The notes beneath the pieces were generated by a model that was not told the origin of the DNA, searched no databases, and was given only the letters and a program-made list of their open reading frames with translations. The translations under genes and the position numbers were made by a program. This document shows, piece by piece, positions 34,590-45,880 of a DNA stretch of 64,000 nt (the stretch's first letter is position 1; each line of letters begins with the position of its first letter). This DNA is from Phyllostachys edulis (Eukaryota > Streptophyta > Magnoliopsida > Poales > Poaceae), in assembly GCA_036346405.1 (NCBI GenBank), contig CM070568.1:9182221-9246220 (forward strand). Direction: 5' to 3'.

Positions 34590-35443
34590 ATTGTTTTGAT
34601 TCTTTTGCTCATTCTGCTTCTTCTTTTTCCCGCAATTAGCTCTGAAATGCCCATACTGACCACAGTTGTAACACTTGAAATTCTTGTACTTATCATTACT
34701 CTGAACTGAGTTATAATTTTCATGATCATCGCGACCGCGTTTCTTGTTAAGCTTTTCTCTCAAATCACCATTAGACTTCCTTTTTTGCCAATTTCTTTTA
34801 TTAATACATTTTTCCTCTCCAAGGTGTAACTCGGAATTGTGAATATTTCTTTATTTTCCCTGAGAGAGTTTTCTATATTTTTCCATAAGCAAATGAGTAT
34901 CCTCTCAGAATGACAGAAAGATATCTTAAAATATTCCCATGAATCTGGCAAAGAGTTGAGAACAACCATAACCTGCATTTCTTCGGAAAAAAGATAACCA
35001 TCATTTTTTAATTTCTCTGCTAAAACATAGAGTTTATTGAGATGCTCATTAATTGAAGTACCACAATACATCTTTGTGGAGAGAAAACAATTAATAAGAT
35101 TAAACACTTTAATAAGAGAAACTTCACCAAAATCTTGTTACAGATTACACATTATCTTCCACGCATTCTGTTCACCCTCATACTCAGCAGCTAAAGAATC
35201 AACCATTGATCCAAATATAGCCCCTTTTTATTATCCCTTGTCCAATTTTCATATTCTTCTGTATAATTTTCTTTTTCATCAACAGTGGCATTTTTTTGGC
35301 TCTTCGGTTTGTTTTTGTCTATTACATAATCAATATTTTCAGCAGAAAGCAAAAACATTATTTTTCTTTTTCCAAATCGTGAAATTTGAGCCATCCAATT
35401 TGCAAAATCTAAACAGTTTAGAAAAAACGCTATTGGTTGCCAT
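34590..35443 (-). pseudogene. Ty1/copia gag (truncated copia element, minus strand)
   Basis: The start ATG is at 35443 (MATNSVFSKLFRF in the first frame). Then MFLLSAENIDYVIDKNKPKS and YENWTRDNKKGLY (35394-35250), TKMYCGTSINEHLNKLYVLA and VMVVLNSLPDSWEYFK (35080-34920), and a basic tail with the zinc knuckle CYNCGQYGHFRANC (34700-34640), an intact C-X2-C-X4-H-X4-C. The domain order is that of plant copia gag. Frameshifts at about 35200 and 34780 break it. Confidence 0.85.
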
Positions 35444-36013
35444 TGCGAGATACCTAAATTTGTAATGTTTTAGATGAGAGAAACAAAAAAATTGAGTTCA
35501 CTTTCTTCTTTCCGCATTGTGTACAACAATTCCCGACGTTTCCTCTGCTCGGTCAACGTGCACGGAAAAACAGCAGCAGGAAGGCGCAACGTGTTTCTAA
35601 TCTGCACGTAGAGATGCCAACTGCTTTTCCTTCACGGTGTGCGGATCCAGCACGTAGAGAATGCAGCAGCAGCAAGGCAGACGGACAGGCAGCGACTTCG
35701 AAGCCATCCGAGTTGCCGACTTGGCTTCGGATGCGATCCGAGTTGACGGCTGTGTCTCTCCTCGATCAAATGCGACGTCCAAGATGACCGATACAGTGAT
35801 ATCCACGATGCTTTTCCTTCGGTTGTGTCACCTTGGAGCTGGCAACGAGTAAAAGGCAGCAACGAGATAGCGACGTCTGTGTTTTTGCTTTTCCTTCGGT
35901 TGCGTCTTTCCTCTATCAAAAGTGATCGTTCGTGTTCGAGACATGGCTCGGCTTGGCTTCGGACGAGACGGTCGACGTGCGCGCGCCGCCTCCGAAGTCA
36001 GCTCTGATATTAA
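35444..36013 (-). other. Leader and primer-binding site of the truncated copia element
   Basis: Between gag and the 5' LTR. The primer-binding site is at 36012-36001 (TAATATCAGAGC on the minus strand, two changes from TGGTATCAGAGC), one base from the LTR. The leader has GATCCGAGTTGCCGACTTGG-like repeated words at 35700-35750 (TCCGAGTTG twice). No gene in it. Confidence 0.65.
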
Positions 36014-36622
36014 TGTTGGATTTTCTTCAAATCTTAGATTAATTTTGTGGAGGCTTTTTGGTCTACCTTTTATTTCTCTGTATTTTTCGTGGTGCCACTC
36101 ATAATTGCATAATAAGGCTAGAGGGTAGAGACCTATTTATAGACTCCACTTCCAGATGTTACAAAGTGACCTACTTGTTTTCGATACACCGTGAGACTCC
36201 TGAACCATGTCACCAACCATGATCAGACATGCCAGTTTTATGAGTCTAAAATATATTAGTCCTTAGCACACATGTGTGAGTCATGCACCATGATCAGATT
36301 ATTTACGATATCAATTCTATTCTAATCATGTGGGTCAACAACCTGTAGAGCCGATCCTGCAAAACAAACCCAGTTATTCCGCCCTGTGTTGTATCCAGAT
36401 TAATTATATGCATGCATATTAAATTCCAGTAGACCCGATTTCAATAAATATGTCTACCATATACCAGCACACTGTCCTCAGCACCTCGAGTATTAATTCC
36501 TCGAGTGAAATTCCGCATCAAATTATTCCCTATCATATACATTAATAATATGAACAATTCAACATTGAGTTAAAACAGACAATAACCACAATAAATGATG
36601 AAAGCCACATAAAAATCTAACA
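36014..36622 (-). repeat. 5' LTR of the truncated copia element
   Basis: 609 bp from TGTTGGATTTTCTTC to AAAAATCTAACA (plus-strand reading), with TGTTGGA/TCTAACA inverted ends. Position next to a primer-binding site makes it the 5' LTR on the minus strand. The outer flank is GCTCT; a matching copy would be expected at the missing 3' end. Confidence 0.8.
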
Positions 36623-37131
36623 GCTCTCCTCGCGTGGCATTGCCAGATATGGTAGCCCAGACGAGCCTCACGCCACCACGTGTGCAATTCCGATCGCCCT
36701 AGCACAGAGAGGGTTTGTCCCTGCGATGCACGCGTGAACGTGCCAAAATCCGTGCGCCCCTCACCCAGTTGCTTCTTCGCCTGACACGTTTCTCATTTGC
36801 ACTCCCATCGCCCGACAAAGCCGTGTCCACACACCCACCGCCCAAACAAGCCGTGTCCGTACGCCCACCGTCCGGACAAGCCTCTGCACAAGTGTCACCC
36901 GGAGAAGCGTCCTCCGCACACCCACTGCCCGGACTAGCCGTGTGTCACCCGACCAGCCGGTTATGCCAGTCCCTCCTCGCCCGGACCTCGTCCGCGCATG
37001 AAACGCCAGTCCTCCCTACCCCAGATTCCCCGTCACCAACCATCACTTCCTCCCCATCACCACCCATCACTTTTACGCTTTATTCCCTGTCGCCGTCCTT
37101 GTCTCTGCGTGCAGATGCATGCTTGCAAGCA
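36623..37131. other. Unassigned region with a Pro-rich 33-36-bp minisatellite
   Basis: 36800-36960 repeats a unit like CCGTGTCCACACACCCACCG (with AAGCCGTGTCC, CCGGACAAGCC variants). Its plus-strand translation is Pro/Ser/Ala-rich without a domain, so I do not call a gene. It may be the far upstream region of the PMD-like gene, because removing the solo LTR that follows joins it directly to that promoter. Confidence 0.4.
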
Positions 37132-39924
37132 TGTAACACCCTAGTCCGACAGGGGCTTGGAATGCTACTAAACTAACATGCTAACACAACTAAAGCGGAA
37201 GATAAAATTCTAAATTTCGGCAGAACCTCCCCTGTATAGATAGCTATACCGGAGGTTCCAACAGACATATATAACAAGTTAATAAAGGATTCACTAAGTA
37301 ACATGAACATCACAGGAATATAATCAGGATTCAAGCATTTAAATCAAAAAGATGATCGAAGATCATCCGCAGAACTCAACAAATCATAAAGGGGAAGAAG
37401 TTATCAACCACAGCCAAATTTCTTTATTACAGTTCATTAATTATCGAATGATTGGTGGAATCAATCCCTATTATTGAAGTTGGAGTATGGTGAAGTGGGA
37501 CGAATGTGAGTGTCTACTCCCTCCCAATAAGACCATCGCTTGACAATCACCTAAAGATAAACAAACAATGCAAGGGTGAGCCGAGACTCAAGTAAGTCTG
37601 ATAAATAAATGGTACATACAATGACCATGTTCTTGATAAATATCATTGAGGAATATGAAATAAATACGGAACGAATATTTGAATGAATGGAATGTATGTC
37701 TTGAATGAAATGAAGGGACTACACACATGCATATACCGGTATAGCTGGTGACACACCCGTCGGTGTTCACCTAAGCCCGCATTTAACAAAATGCAGGGAT
37801 CCAAGCTCCGTATGAAGAACGTTTCATATGGGTGTCCCAAACTGCCCACATTGGAATGGTGGGTCTTACATGCACATACTGGAATTGATGGGTCTTATAA
37901 ATCCACTCCCATGGATGAAACATGAATAGTGAATGCATGGAATGAATTATGAATATTGAAAAGACATGCTCTCTAATCATGGAGGTAACACATTTGGAAT
38001 GAATATGAACATCAAATATCAACAAGGATCTTAGGAACACAATACCAACATCAAGCATTCACATTTTATAATTAAGAACGTTAAAGTACTTACCCATGTT
38101 GGAATGGCGAGACTTCACTACCCATTTCAGTGGTGAACACAAAAGAAAGAACGAATGCATATGTTGAACATAAACACATTATCGAAGAATCAGGGTATAA
38201 CGACAATGAAGGGAAACAAGGAGTACCGAAATTACCCATTTCGTAATCATCAATCAAGTGGAACAAACAACAAACATGACAGATCAATTGTACTTGCCTC
38301 AACCGTGAGACGGATGACGACGATGGAAAGGTTCTAGCCCTGGTGTTCACCACCACCTGGCAACCGTAAATAACTAAGTATACCACACAAAAGTGCTCAG
38401 CATAGCAATAGAACAACATAAAATTAATCGCTCCTAATCGCAACCCGAGTTTAATCGATAATCTCCCAAACCCCAGTCTGTGCATTTTTTTCTAAAGCTA
38501 TCGTGTCCATTTGGACCCCCCTTTTTTTTTCTTTACGAGTGGGAGTACTAGAAGCACAAAATATGTTGGGAGCAAAAGATATGTTCTCAATGCAGCACAA
38601 ACACAATGAAAGGGCAAATAGTTACACCAACTAGATTAACAAACTTCTATGCCAGCGTAGAAGTATCATCTTGGAAGTTGGAACAATGTGAATTTAAAGA
38701 GCATGCCTCGCTGTTCATTTCTATGCCTTTAACTAATTTTAATACAATTCGAAACAATTGAACTTTGAAAACGAGCAGAAGCTAACATTACAGAGGAACA
38801 ACAAACAATCACACCATTCAACTCAATCGAATCCTAATGTTGGTTGATCAGTCCCAAATGCCAGTAATAAATCTAAGAATCCAAAATGGCAACTCGGAGC
38901 AAAAACAAACTGACATGCCCAAATTGTGTTTGATACAACAAAGTGGAGAGATTCATACATTCCAACTCATAATACATCTAAATACACTAAGGTTACCCGA
39001 CAGCCAACACTGCTCAAACAGGACGATCATAAGCCCCACACTGTTGTGAACGAGCTACTCTTAAGTCGTGAACAATAACAGAACGGTCGACGTTGCTCTT
39101 AAGCATAGAACTGAGCCACTCACCTCACGCTCAATAGCCTCAACAATGGGGTCTTGGCTACAGACAACGCGGACGCTACCGCCACCATCCTTGCTCGACA
39201 TGAGTCCCATCACCTTGTGCATCAACTAGGCCTCAAAGCAATGCAAGTAAACTGAATCAAAACAAACTTGTATACCAAAAGCAACCGATTTGAGCTAGGG
39301 GAGAAAAGGGAACCGAGGCGGGTCGGCTTGGTAGTGCGTGGCACAGGCGCCGATGACCTCGGGCCGAACCGGCGATGGCGAGCAGGGACTAGGCTACCCA
39401 GCAGGCGGTCTGAGGAGGAGGGGTCGGGCGCATACGCGTCAAGACCGACCAAACCGAGTGGGCATAGGCGCGCCGAGGAGGACGCGGTCGAGGCGAACGG
39501 CAGCGGCCGAGCCGCCGAGGTAGGAGCTGGGAGGCACATGGCGGTCGGGCCGAGCCGGGAGGAGGAGAGGCGGCGAGGCGTGCCCGACGGCGATGGACGC
39601 TGTGGGGAGGCGGTGAGGCGGTGTCGGGAGAAGGCGTGAAGGAGGCTGGCGCCATGTGGCCGTGCAAGCACGGCGTCATGGGTGACCGGGACCAAGGCAG
39701 CGTGGGGAAGAATCGGTTGGGGGTGGCGGCTGTAGAGGGTAGTGAATTGGGGGAACCAAAAATAAAAGCTAGGGTTTGGTTTCATCCGTTTAAGTTTGTT
39801 TCCAAATGGGCCAAAGGCCCAGGTTCTAACACTTCACCTAAAATCTGAATTTTTTTCCTTTCTATCTTTATTTAATTTTCATTTTAGTTCCTTTAATCTC
39901 ACTTATGAGATTTGGGATGTTACA
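37132..39924 (+). mobile_element. 2.8-kb solo LTR upstream of the PMD-like gene
   Basis: Starts TGTAACACCCTAGTCCG and ends TTTGGGATGTTACA (TGTAACACCC/GGGATGTTACA inverted ends). A perfect AAGCA duplication flanks it (37127-37131 and 39925-39929). The 2,793 bp contain no domains, primer-binding site or polypurine tract, so it is a solo LTR; the TGTAACACCC start is typical of grass gypsy LTRs. A GC-rich part at 39290-39670 gives long frames on both strands without homology. Confidence 0.9.
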
Positions 39925-39939
39925 AAGCAAGCCTCGCGA

Positions 39940-39978
39940 GTGGGAGGGAATCCGATTCCTCCCACCGCGACTATAAAT
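39940..39978 (+). promoter_or_regulatory. Dyad plus TATA-like box before the PMD-like gene
   Basis: GTGGGAGGGAATC and GATTCCTCCCAC form a near-perfect inverted repeat at 39940-39965, immediately followed by a TATAAAT box (39972-39978). The first recognisable exon starts about 60-100 bases downstream. This arrangement suggests a promoter with a dimeric protein-binding site; that is inference. Confidence 0.4.
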
Positions 39979-40114
39979 TCCAAGGCGACGGTGAGATGGT
40001 TTGCAAACTCTCATCCTCGCTCGCTCGCTTTGTCATTCTCGCTAGTTCTGTTGATTTCGTTTTCGCAGACGATTAAGCAATGTTTACAGCCATCATTAGC
40101 AGCCATATTAGCGG

Positions 40115-40894
40115 GTAATTGTTTTCTCGTATGTACTTTCTTTATTAATTATGTAGTTAGTTAAGTAATCGTAGTTCATTAGTTGTACTTATTTAGGCAT
40201 AATTAATTTAGTTGTTTTCAAATTTTTGTAATAAAATTTGTGTGAGTTTATCAGCGTAATTAATTAGTCATAGTTAAATTAATCTTACGTAATTAAATAG
40301 TTGAAATTATTTAGGCATAATTAATTGAGTTACGAATTAATTAGGCATAATTAGTTTGTGTAAGTTAATTAGTTAGTCGTAAATAATTAGTTGGAATTAA
40401 TTAGTCGTTGTTCATAAAGTCTTAATTAATTAGTCATTATTAATTAGTCGTAATTAATTTAGTTGTACTTAATCGATGTGATTAATTTAGTGCCCTGATT
40501 AAGTCGTGATTAATTTAGTGGCCTTATTAATCTGTAATTAATTTTTGTAATTAACTGTGGTAATAATTTAGTAATAATTATTTTAATGCTATTTAATTCA
40601 TCATAATTAATTTAGTCTGAATAATATAGTTGTCATTATTAAGTCGTAATTATTTATTTGTAGTTCATTTGTGGTAATTAATTAGTCCTAATTAATTTGA
40701 TGGTATCGAATCACTGTATCAATTTAGTCACAACTAGTTTAGTCGTACTTAATTAGTCCTAATTAATTTGGTTGTAGTTAATTAATGTATATTAATTTGT
40801 TATCTCAGATTTAGTTGTAATTTTTAATTTCTAGTAATTCATCATTATAATCAATCTATTCACTAATAATCTGTCTTTTTCCATCTCTTGCAAG
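40115..40894 (+). other. AT-rich first intron of the PMD-like gene
   Basis: 780 bases with GT...AG ends, built largely from TAATTAGTCGTAATTAATTTAG-type words in many variants (shortened here: TTAATTAGTC, GTAATTAATT). A homologous but shorter version follows a similar exon at 59223-59560, and words of the same kind in the opposite orientation lie upstream of the MULE B transposase. Confidence 0.55.
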
Positions 40895-41460
40895 CTATGC
40901 CTCTACCGGACCTTCTGGAACCCTTCTCCAACAAGAATCACCGGTGCAAGTCATGGATCACCGGGAATGTGGATGGCCCTCCACCCCTCATGCTTCAGTC
41001 CAGGAGGGATTACTAGCAGCTCAATGCTCGCTACGTCCCAATGCTTTGGGACACGGGCTTGTTGCCCTTTGCGAGGCTACTCTCGGTTGGACGCCACTTC
41101 ACCCTGGACAACAGTCTGATGTCGGCACTTGTCAACAGGTGGAGACCCGAGATGCACACCTTCCACTTTTGGTGGGGGTGAGATGACGAACACTCTCTAG
41201 AACGTCTCGTTCTTGATCGGTCTCCCGATCAGGGGTAGGCCACTTGTTCCAAGTTGTCCGCCGGCAAACTGAAAGGCCTGGTTGGGGTATCAGTTCGGTA
41301 TACCTATCCCAGACAGTGCCCGTGGTGTCCCTCGGACTGGGTTGAGAAATTTCAGTCAATGCCCGGAGGATGCACCTGGCTAGTTTGTTAGGATGCACCT
41401 CATCATTTACCTTCTTCAACTCTTTGGCTTGGTCCTGTTTCTGACCACACAGGGATTATG

Positions 41461-41571
41461 GGGCGATGCCTTAGTACAGTTGGGGATCAATCGTCATGTC
41501 TTTGGTTGACACGGATTATTGGGGCGATGCCTTAGTACAGTTGGGGATCAATCGTCCTTTCCGCCACATAC
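41461..41571 (+). repeat. 61-bp tandem duplication inside the PMD-like frame
   Basis: GGGGCGATGCCTTAGTACAG and the following TTGGGGATCAATCGTC occur at 41461 and again at 41522. The 61-bp period is not a multiple of three, so the duplication itself shifts the frame of the PMD-like protein. Confidence 0.8.
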
Positions 41572-41661
41572 ATGGGGTTGTGTGACGCTTCGTGGCATGA
41601 CACCGATGTGAAACTAAGCCTTGTAAACACTCGTGCTCTGTATACGTGGAGTTGAGAGCAC

Positions 41662-42936
41662 TATTGGGTCACAGGTAGGCTACGATAGCAACAAACAAAA
41701 ATTTTCTACCACGCAATCTAGGAAGCCAAGCAAGTAGATGATCACAGATCATTACGACCCGAGCTTGAGCGGCGGAAGAAGGGTTGGAGCGGTACTGGTC
41801 CAACGAGAGGCGTGTCGATGTAGTGGTCGAGTCGATCGTCGGCGTTGAGCAAGTCGATGCAGTGGTCGTAGTCGATCGTCCAGCGTCCTCGCGAGTCGAT
41901 TGTCTCTTCCAGCAACGTCTGCAGTTCCTTGTGAAGATCGCGGATCGTCCTCAAGCACAATAGTCGCAGTAGCGCCTCTACGGTATCCACACGTCCAGGG
42001 GAGGAACAACCATACGTCGGTGTACTAGCACCAAGTCGCACGGCAGAGCTGTCAAGAAGATGGCGGCTAGGGTTTCGGTGGTGTAAAAAACTTGTAACGC
42101 CCAACAGCTTCATGCATCTCCTTATATAGTGCTCGTGACGGATCCTATCCGAACACATTTGACGAATCGTATCCGTACTGGTTTATTCCAACCCATTAAG
42201 TGTGTGACCCTGTAGGTTCATGCGTAATCGGTTGTGACTCGAAAACCCTTTTTGACCACAAGTCGTAGCGGTTCCTAGCAGAACATAGTGATTCCCGAAT
42301 ACACATAAATTATATCGGATGAACCTTGATGCAATATGATCTACGACCAGGTCCTCATCACTTATGACCAGGCCTTATCTCTATACAACCAGTTCGTATT
42401 TGGTCATGACCAGTTCATAACTCCTTACAACCAGGTTACGACCACTCTGTGATTACGTTCGACCAGTCTACGACCAGGTCTTATCTCTATACGACCAGTT
42501 TGTAACTCCTTACGACCAAGTTACGACCACTCTATGATTACGTTCGACGGTCTGACCGGTCAACCAGAATTGAACTAAGCGCCTACTACGTATATACTCC
42601 CTTTGTCTCACGATGTGCGGTTGAACACCAGGTGAGATGTTGTGTTATCCATGGACTGTTCAATACTTTCTCGATCGAGTGTTAGATAACTTTACGTGGT
42701 CGAACACTTTGACCACTAGTGGCATGGCCATGCACTTTCTTTATCCGACCACAACGAGGGGCCCAGAGACATCTCTCCTATTATGTTAGGAGGGGCAAAT
42801 CCTATATCCGACCAGTCACATTCCTCTACATGTTTCATAGCATACCCGAAAGCTACCTTTATAACTACCCAGTTACGGTGTAGCATTTGGCAACCCCTAA
42901 GAGTGCTATTACACATGTAGGAAACCATACTGATCT
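41662..42936 (-). repeat. Copia LTR fragment L1 (related to 51785-53394)
   Basis: Starts TATTGGGTCACAGGTAGGC, probably a mutated TGTTGGGTC, and is colinear with the solo LTR at 51785 (same CGATCGTCCAGCGTCCTCGC and GCAGTTCCTTGTGAAGATCG blocks). On the minus strand there is a TATATAAGG promoter box (about 42130). It contains an 85-bp tandem of CTCCTTACRACCAG words at 42421-42550. It stops at ...CATACTGATCTC (42936), where sequence corresponding to an earlier part of a related LTR begins, so it lacks its terminal part. Confidence 0.75.
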
Positions 42937-44371
42937 CAGGAAGGCGTGGCTATTAGGGTTTCAGGATGATCTTCAAAAGCTTCGATTCCCTCACCCCATG
43001 CCACCACCCCTCAATATATAGGCATCCAACTAGTAGCCTACCAGAATTCGGATCACCATCCAAATCAAATCCCAACCCTTTAAGTGTGTGACCCTATAGG
43101 TTCATGTGTGATCGGTTGTGATCTGGAAATCCTTTTCGACCACGAGTCGTTAGCGGTGCCTAGCAGCACATAACGATTCCCGAACACACACAGAATATAT
43201 CAGACGAACCTTGATGCAATATGATCTATGACTAGGTCTTTTTCACTTATGAACAACTCGTAACTCCTTACGACCAGTTGGTGATAATGTTCTCTCCACG
43301 ACCACCCAGGAGGTCTTCCACGACCACCCAGGAAGTCTTCTACGATCACCCTAGGAGGTCTTCCATGACCACTCTAGGAGGTCTTCCATGACCACCTAGA
43401 GGTCTTCTACGACCACCCTAGGAGGTCTTCCACGACCACCCAGGAGGTTTTCCAAGACCACCTGGGAGGTCTTTTAGGAGATCCTCCAGGACCACCCAGG
43501 AGGTCTTCCAGGACCACCTTGGGGGTCTTCTAGGAGGTCCTCTAGGACCACCTCCTCTAGGACCACCCAGGAGGTCTTTCAGGACCACCCGGGAGGTCTT
43601 CTAGGATGTGAGAACAGATATCAACCGTATGACCTGTTTGTGTATTATCCCTTTGCCTCATGACTCCAGGTGAGATTAAGTCATCCATGGACTATTCAAT
43701 ACTTTATCGATCAAGTGTCGAATAACTTCATGTGGTCGATACTTCGACCACTAGTGGCATGGCCATGCACTTTCTTTATTCAACCACAACGAGGGGCCCA
43801 GAGAAATCTCTCCTGTTATGTTATGAGGGGCAAATCCCATGTCCTACCAGTCACATTCCTCCCTATATTTCATAGCACACCCGAAAGCTACCTTTATAAC
43901 TACCCAATTACGGTATAGCGTTTGGCAACCCCTAAGAGTGCTATTGCACATGTAGGAAACCATGCTGATCTCAGGTCTAAGGATTATACATCATCATTGC
44001 TTGAGACCAACTAATGACACACGAAATCATAACAATCCCAATAGTGTCTCAAGGTGGGTTTTTTTTTCCGACACCATGTTCTCTAATATGTGTCCATATT
44101 ATTGGTTTGATATCTCCATATCTATGACTCGTGAAACATAGTCATCGACCAATACATATGCTAGTCTATTCATATGTGTCCTCATATGTTTCCGACCAGG
44201 GAACGTTTAAGAATAATCATCGCATAAATAAAGAGTTTCACAATCAAGTCACATACTTGATAATAAATATTATTGATATTATTCTGGGAACAAGATAACA
44301 TATTATCTAATGTCATGAACATAATGAAATATAATCATCTCTATGATTGCCTCCAAGGCATATTTTCAACA
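42937..44371 (-). repeat. Copia LTR fragment L2, 3' LTR of the 9.3-kb copia element
   Basis: Colinear with 49604-50999: begins AGGAAGGCGTGGCTATTAGG and ends GGCATATTTTCAACA. On the minus strand the LTR begins TGTTGAAAATATGCCTTGG and is preceded by the polypurine tract GCAAGTGGGAGAT (about 44384-44372). About 300 bp at its outer end are missing and replaced by L1. It carries a minisatellite of ACCACCCAGGAGGTCTTCC. Confidence 0.8.
43295..43610. repeat. ACCACCCAGGAGGTCTTCC minisatellite in L2
   Basis: About a dozen imperfect 21-28-bp units reading CACGACCACCCAGGAGGTCT (variants with CCTAGGAGG, CGGGAGG and GAGGTCCTC). The same array is in the other LTR at 49965-50240 with different unit order and number, so it has evolved since insertion or by unequal exchange. 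Confidence 0.85.
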
Positions 44372-44594
44372 ATCTCCCACTTGCACTAGAGTCAATCATT
44401 TAAGTATCTAATACCAATAGCTCTTGTGTGCGCCTCATGCTTTGGCTGTGTGAGAGGCTTTGTCAACGGATCAGCAACATTTAAATCCATATTTACTTTG
44501 CATATTTTAACATCTCCTCTATCTACCAATTCATGAATAAGGTGATAACGCCTGAGTATATGCTTGGACTTCTGATGGGATCTAGGCTCTTAGC

Positions 44595-45323
44595 CTACAC
44601 GATGGCTCCATTATTGTCACAATAGAGATCCATTGGGCTCGAGGCACTCGGAACCACACCCAACTCAGCAATGAAATTCCTTATCCAAACTCCTTCTTTC
44701 GCGGCTTGAGAAGCTGCACTGTACTCGGCCTCCGTCGTAGAATCAACTACCGTTTCTTGCTTGGAACTTTTCCAGCTCACTACTCCTCCATTCAAAATGA
44801 ATACAAAACCAGATTGCGAACGATAATCATCTTTGTCGATTTAGAAGCTTGCATCGGTGTAACCATTTACAACGAGCTCTTCATCACCGCCATAAACTAG
44901 GAACACATCCTTAGTCCTTTTTAAGTACTTAAGAATGTTTTTCATAGCTGTCCAGTGACCTTCACTGGGATCATCTTGGTACCTACTCGTAACACTTAGA
45001 GCATATGATACATCTGGTCGTGTACATATCATGGCATACATGATAGATCCAATAGCCGAAGCATATGGAATACCACTCATTCGGTCTCGCTCATCAGTTG
45101 TCGAAGGACACTGACTCTTGCTAAGACTTATGCCATGTGACATAGGCAAAAAACCTTTATTGTCATCCTTCATGTTGAACCGAATCAACACCTTGTCAAT
45201 GTAAGTACTTTGGCTTAATCCAATTAGCCTTCTTGATCTATCTCTATAGATCTTTATCCCCAAAATATATGCTACCTCTCCTAGGTCCTTCATAGAAAAA
45301 CTAATTTTCAATGATGCCTTCAA
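44595..45323 (-). pseudogene. Copia RT C-terminus and RNase H (minus strand)
   Basis: Starts KASLKISFSMKDLGEVAYIL, then IGLSQSTYIDKVLIRFNM and SAIGSIMYAMICTRPDVSYAL with LKYLKRTKDVFLVYGG (45323-44880). A gap or shift follows. 44795-44595 gives GGVVSWKSSKQETVVDSTTE and EYSAASQAAKEGVWIRNFI with DLYCDNNGAIV: the RNase H motifs with Glu in TEAEY and Asp in CDNNGA. RNase H removes RNA from the hybrid during reverse transcription. Residues are conserved but the frame is split. Confidence 0.85.
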
Positions 45324-45329
45324 TGATGC

Positions 45330-45880
45330 TTAATCCAACATAGGAATGTCATTCCCAATCAATAACATCTCAACCACATATAAGATTAGAAATACAAGTG
45401 CGCTCCCACTAACCTTCTTGTAAACACAAGACTCTTCTTTGTTCTTGATGAAACCAAACCTTTTGATCTCCTCATCAAAATGTATATTCCAACTCCGAGA
45501 TGCTTGCTTCAACCCATAAATGGACTTTTGAAGTTTGCACACTTTACTAGCATTCTTTGGATCGACAAAACTTTCAGGCTGTGTCACGTACACATCCTCA
45601 TCTAGGTTTCTATTTAGGAAAGCCATTTTGACATCCATTTGTCATATCTCATAATCTAAATATGCAGCAATAGCTACAATGATCCGTATAGATTTAAGTA
45701 TCGCTACTGGTGAGAAAGTCTCATCGTAGTCAACCCCTTGAACTTGTTGAAACCCTTTTGCAACTAGTCGAGCTTTATGAATGTAAACATTTCCATCCAT
45801 ATCAATCTTTTTCTTATAGATCCATTTGCACTCGATGGTTTTAACATCATAGGTTGATCGACTAGGTTCCAAACCTGATT
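45330..45880 (-). pseudogene. Copia reverse transcriptase core (minus strand)
   Basis: 45872-45642 gives ECKWIYKKKIDMDGNVYIHK, ARLVAKGFQQVQGVDYDETF and SPVAILKSIRI. 45638-45330 gives MDVKMAFLNRNLDEDVYVTQ, KSIYGLKQASRSWNIHFDE and LILYVVEMLLIGND. The catalytic box should read YVDD but is YVVE (codons at 45380-45369), so both catalytic Asp are lost. A stop lies between the two frames at about 45640. Otherwise conservation is high. Confidence 0.9.

Larger units (their letters stand above)
40020..41661 (+). pseudogene. Plant-mobile-domain (PMD)-like gene, 5' part (broken)
   Basis: An untranslated first exon ends at 40114 (GCGG|GTAATT), an AT-rich intron follows (40115-40894, acceptor TTGCAAG), and the ATG is at 40897. 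The protein starts MPLPDLLEPFSNKNHRCKSW, then RYVPMLWDTGLLPFARLLSV, NRWRPEMHTFHFWWGEMT and FLIGLPIRGRPLVP, the PMD (aminotransferase-like, MAIN/MAIL-type) pattern found in plant genes and in some MULE and gypsy elements. Later blocks are AWLGYQFGIP and ATYMGLCDASWHDTDV (about 41570). Stops at 41007, 41189 and beyond and one 61-bp duplication break it. It is then cut by a 9.3-kb copia insertion and continues at 51000. Confidence 0.75.

Noticed and set aside
36715..37176. 153-codon Pro/Ser-rich frame
   Set aside because: It follows a minisatellite and runs across the edge of the solo LTR, so it cannot be an ancestral gene.
39222..39785. 187-codon minus-strand frame
   Set aside because: It lies within the solo LTR 37132-39924 and is Pro/Ser/Arg-rich low-complexity sequence; its GC content alone explains the lack of stops.
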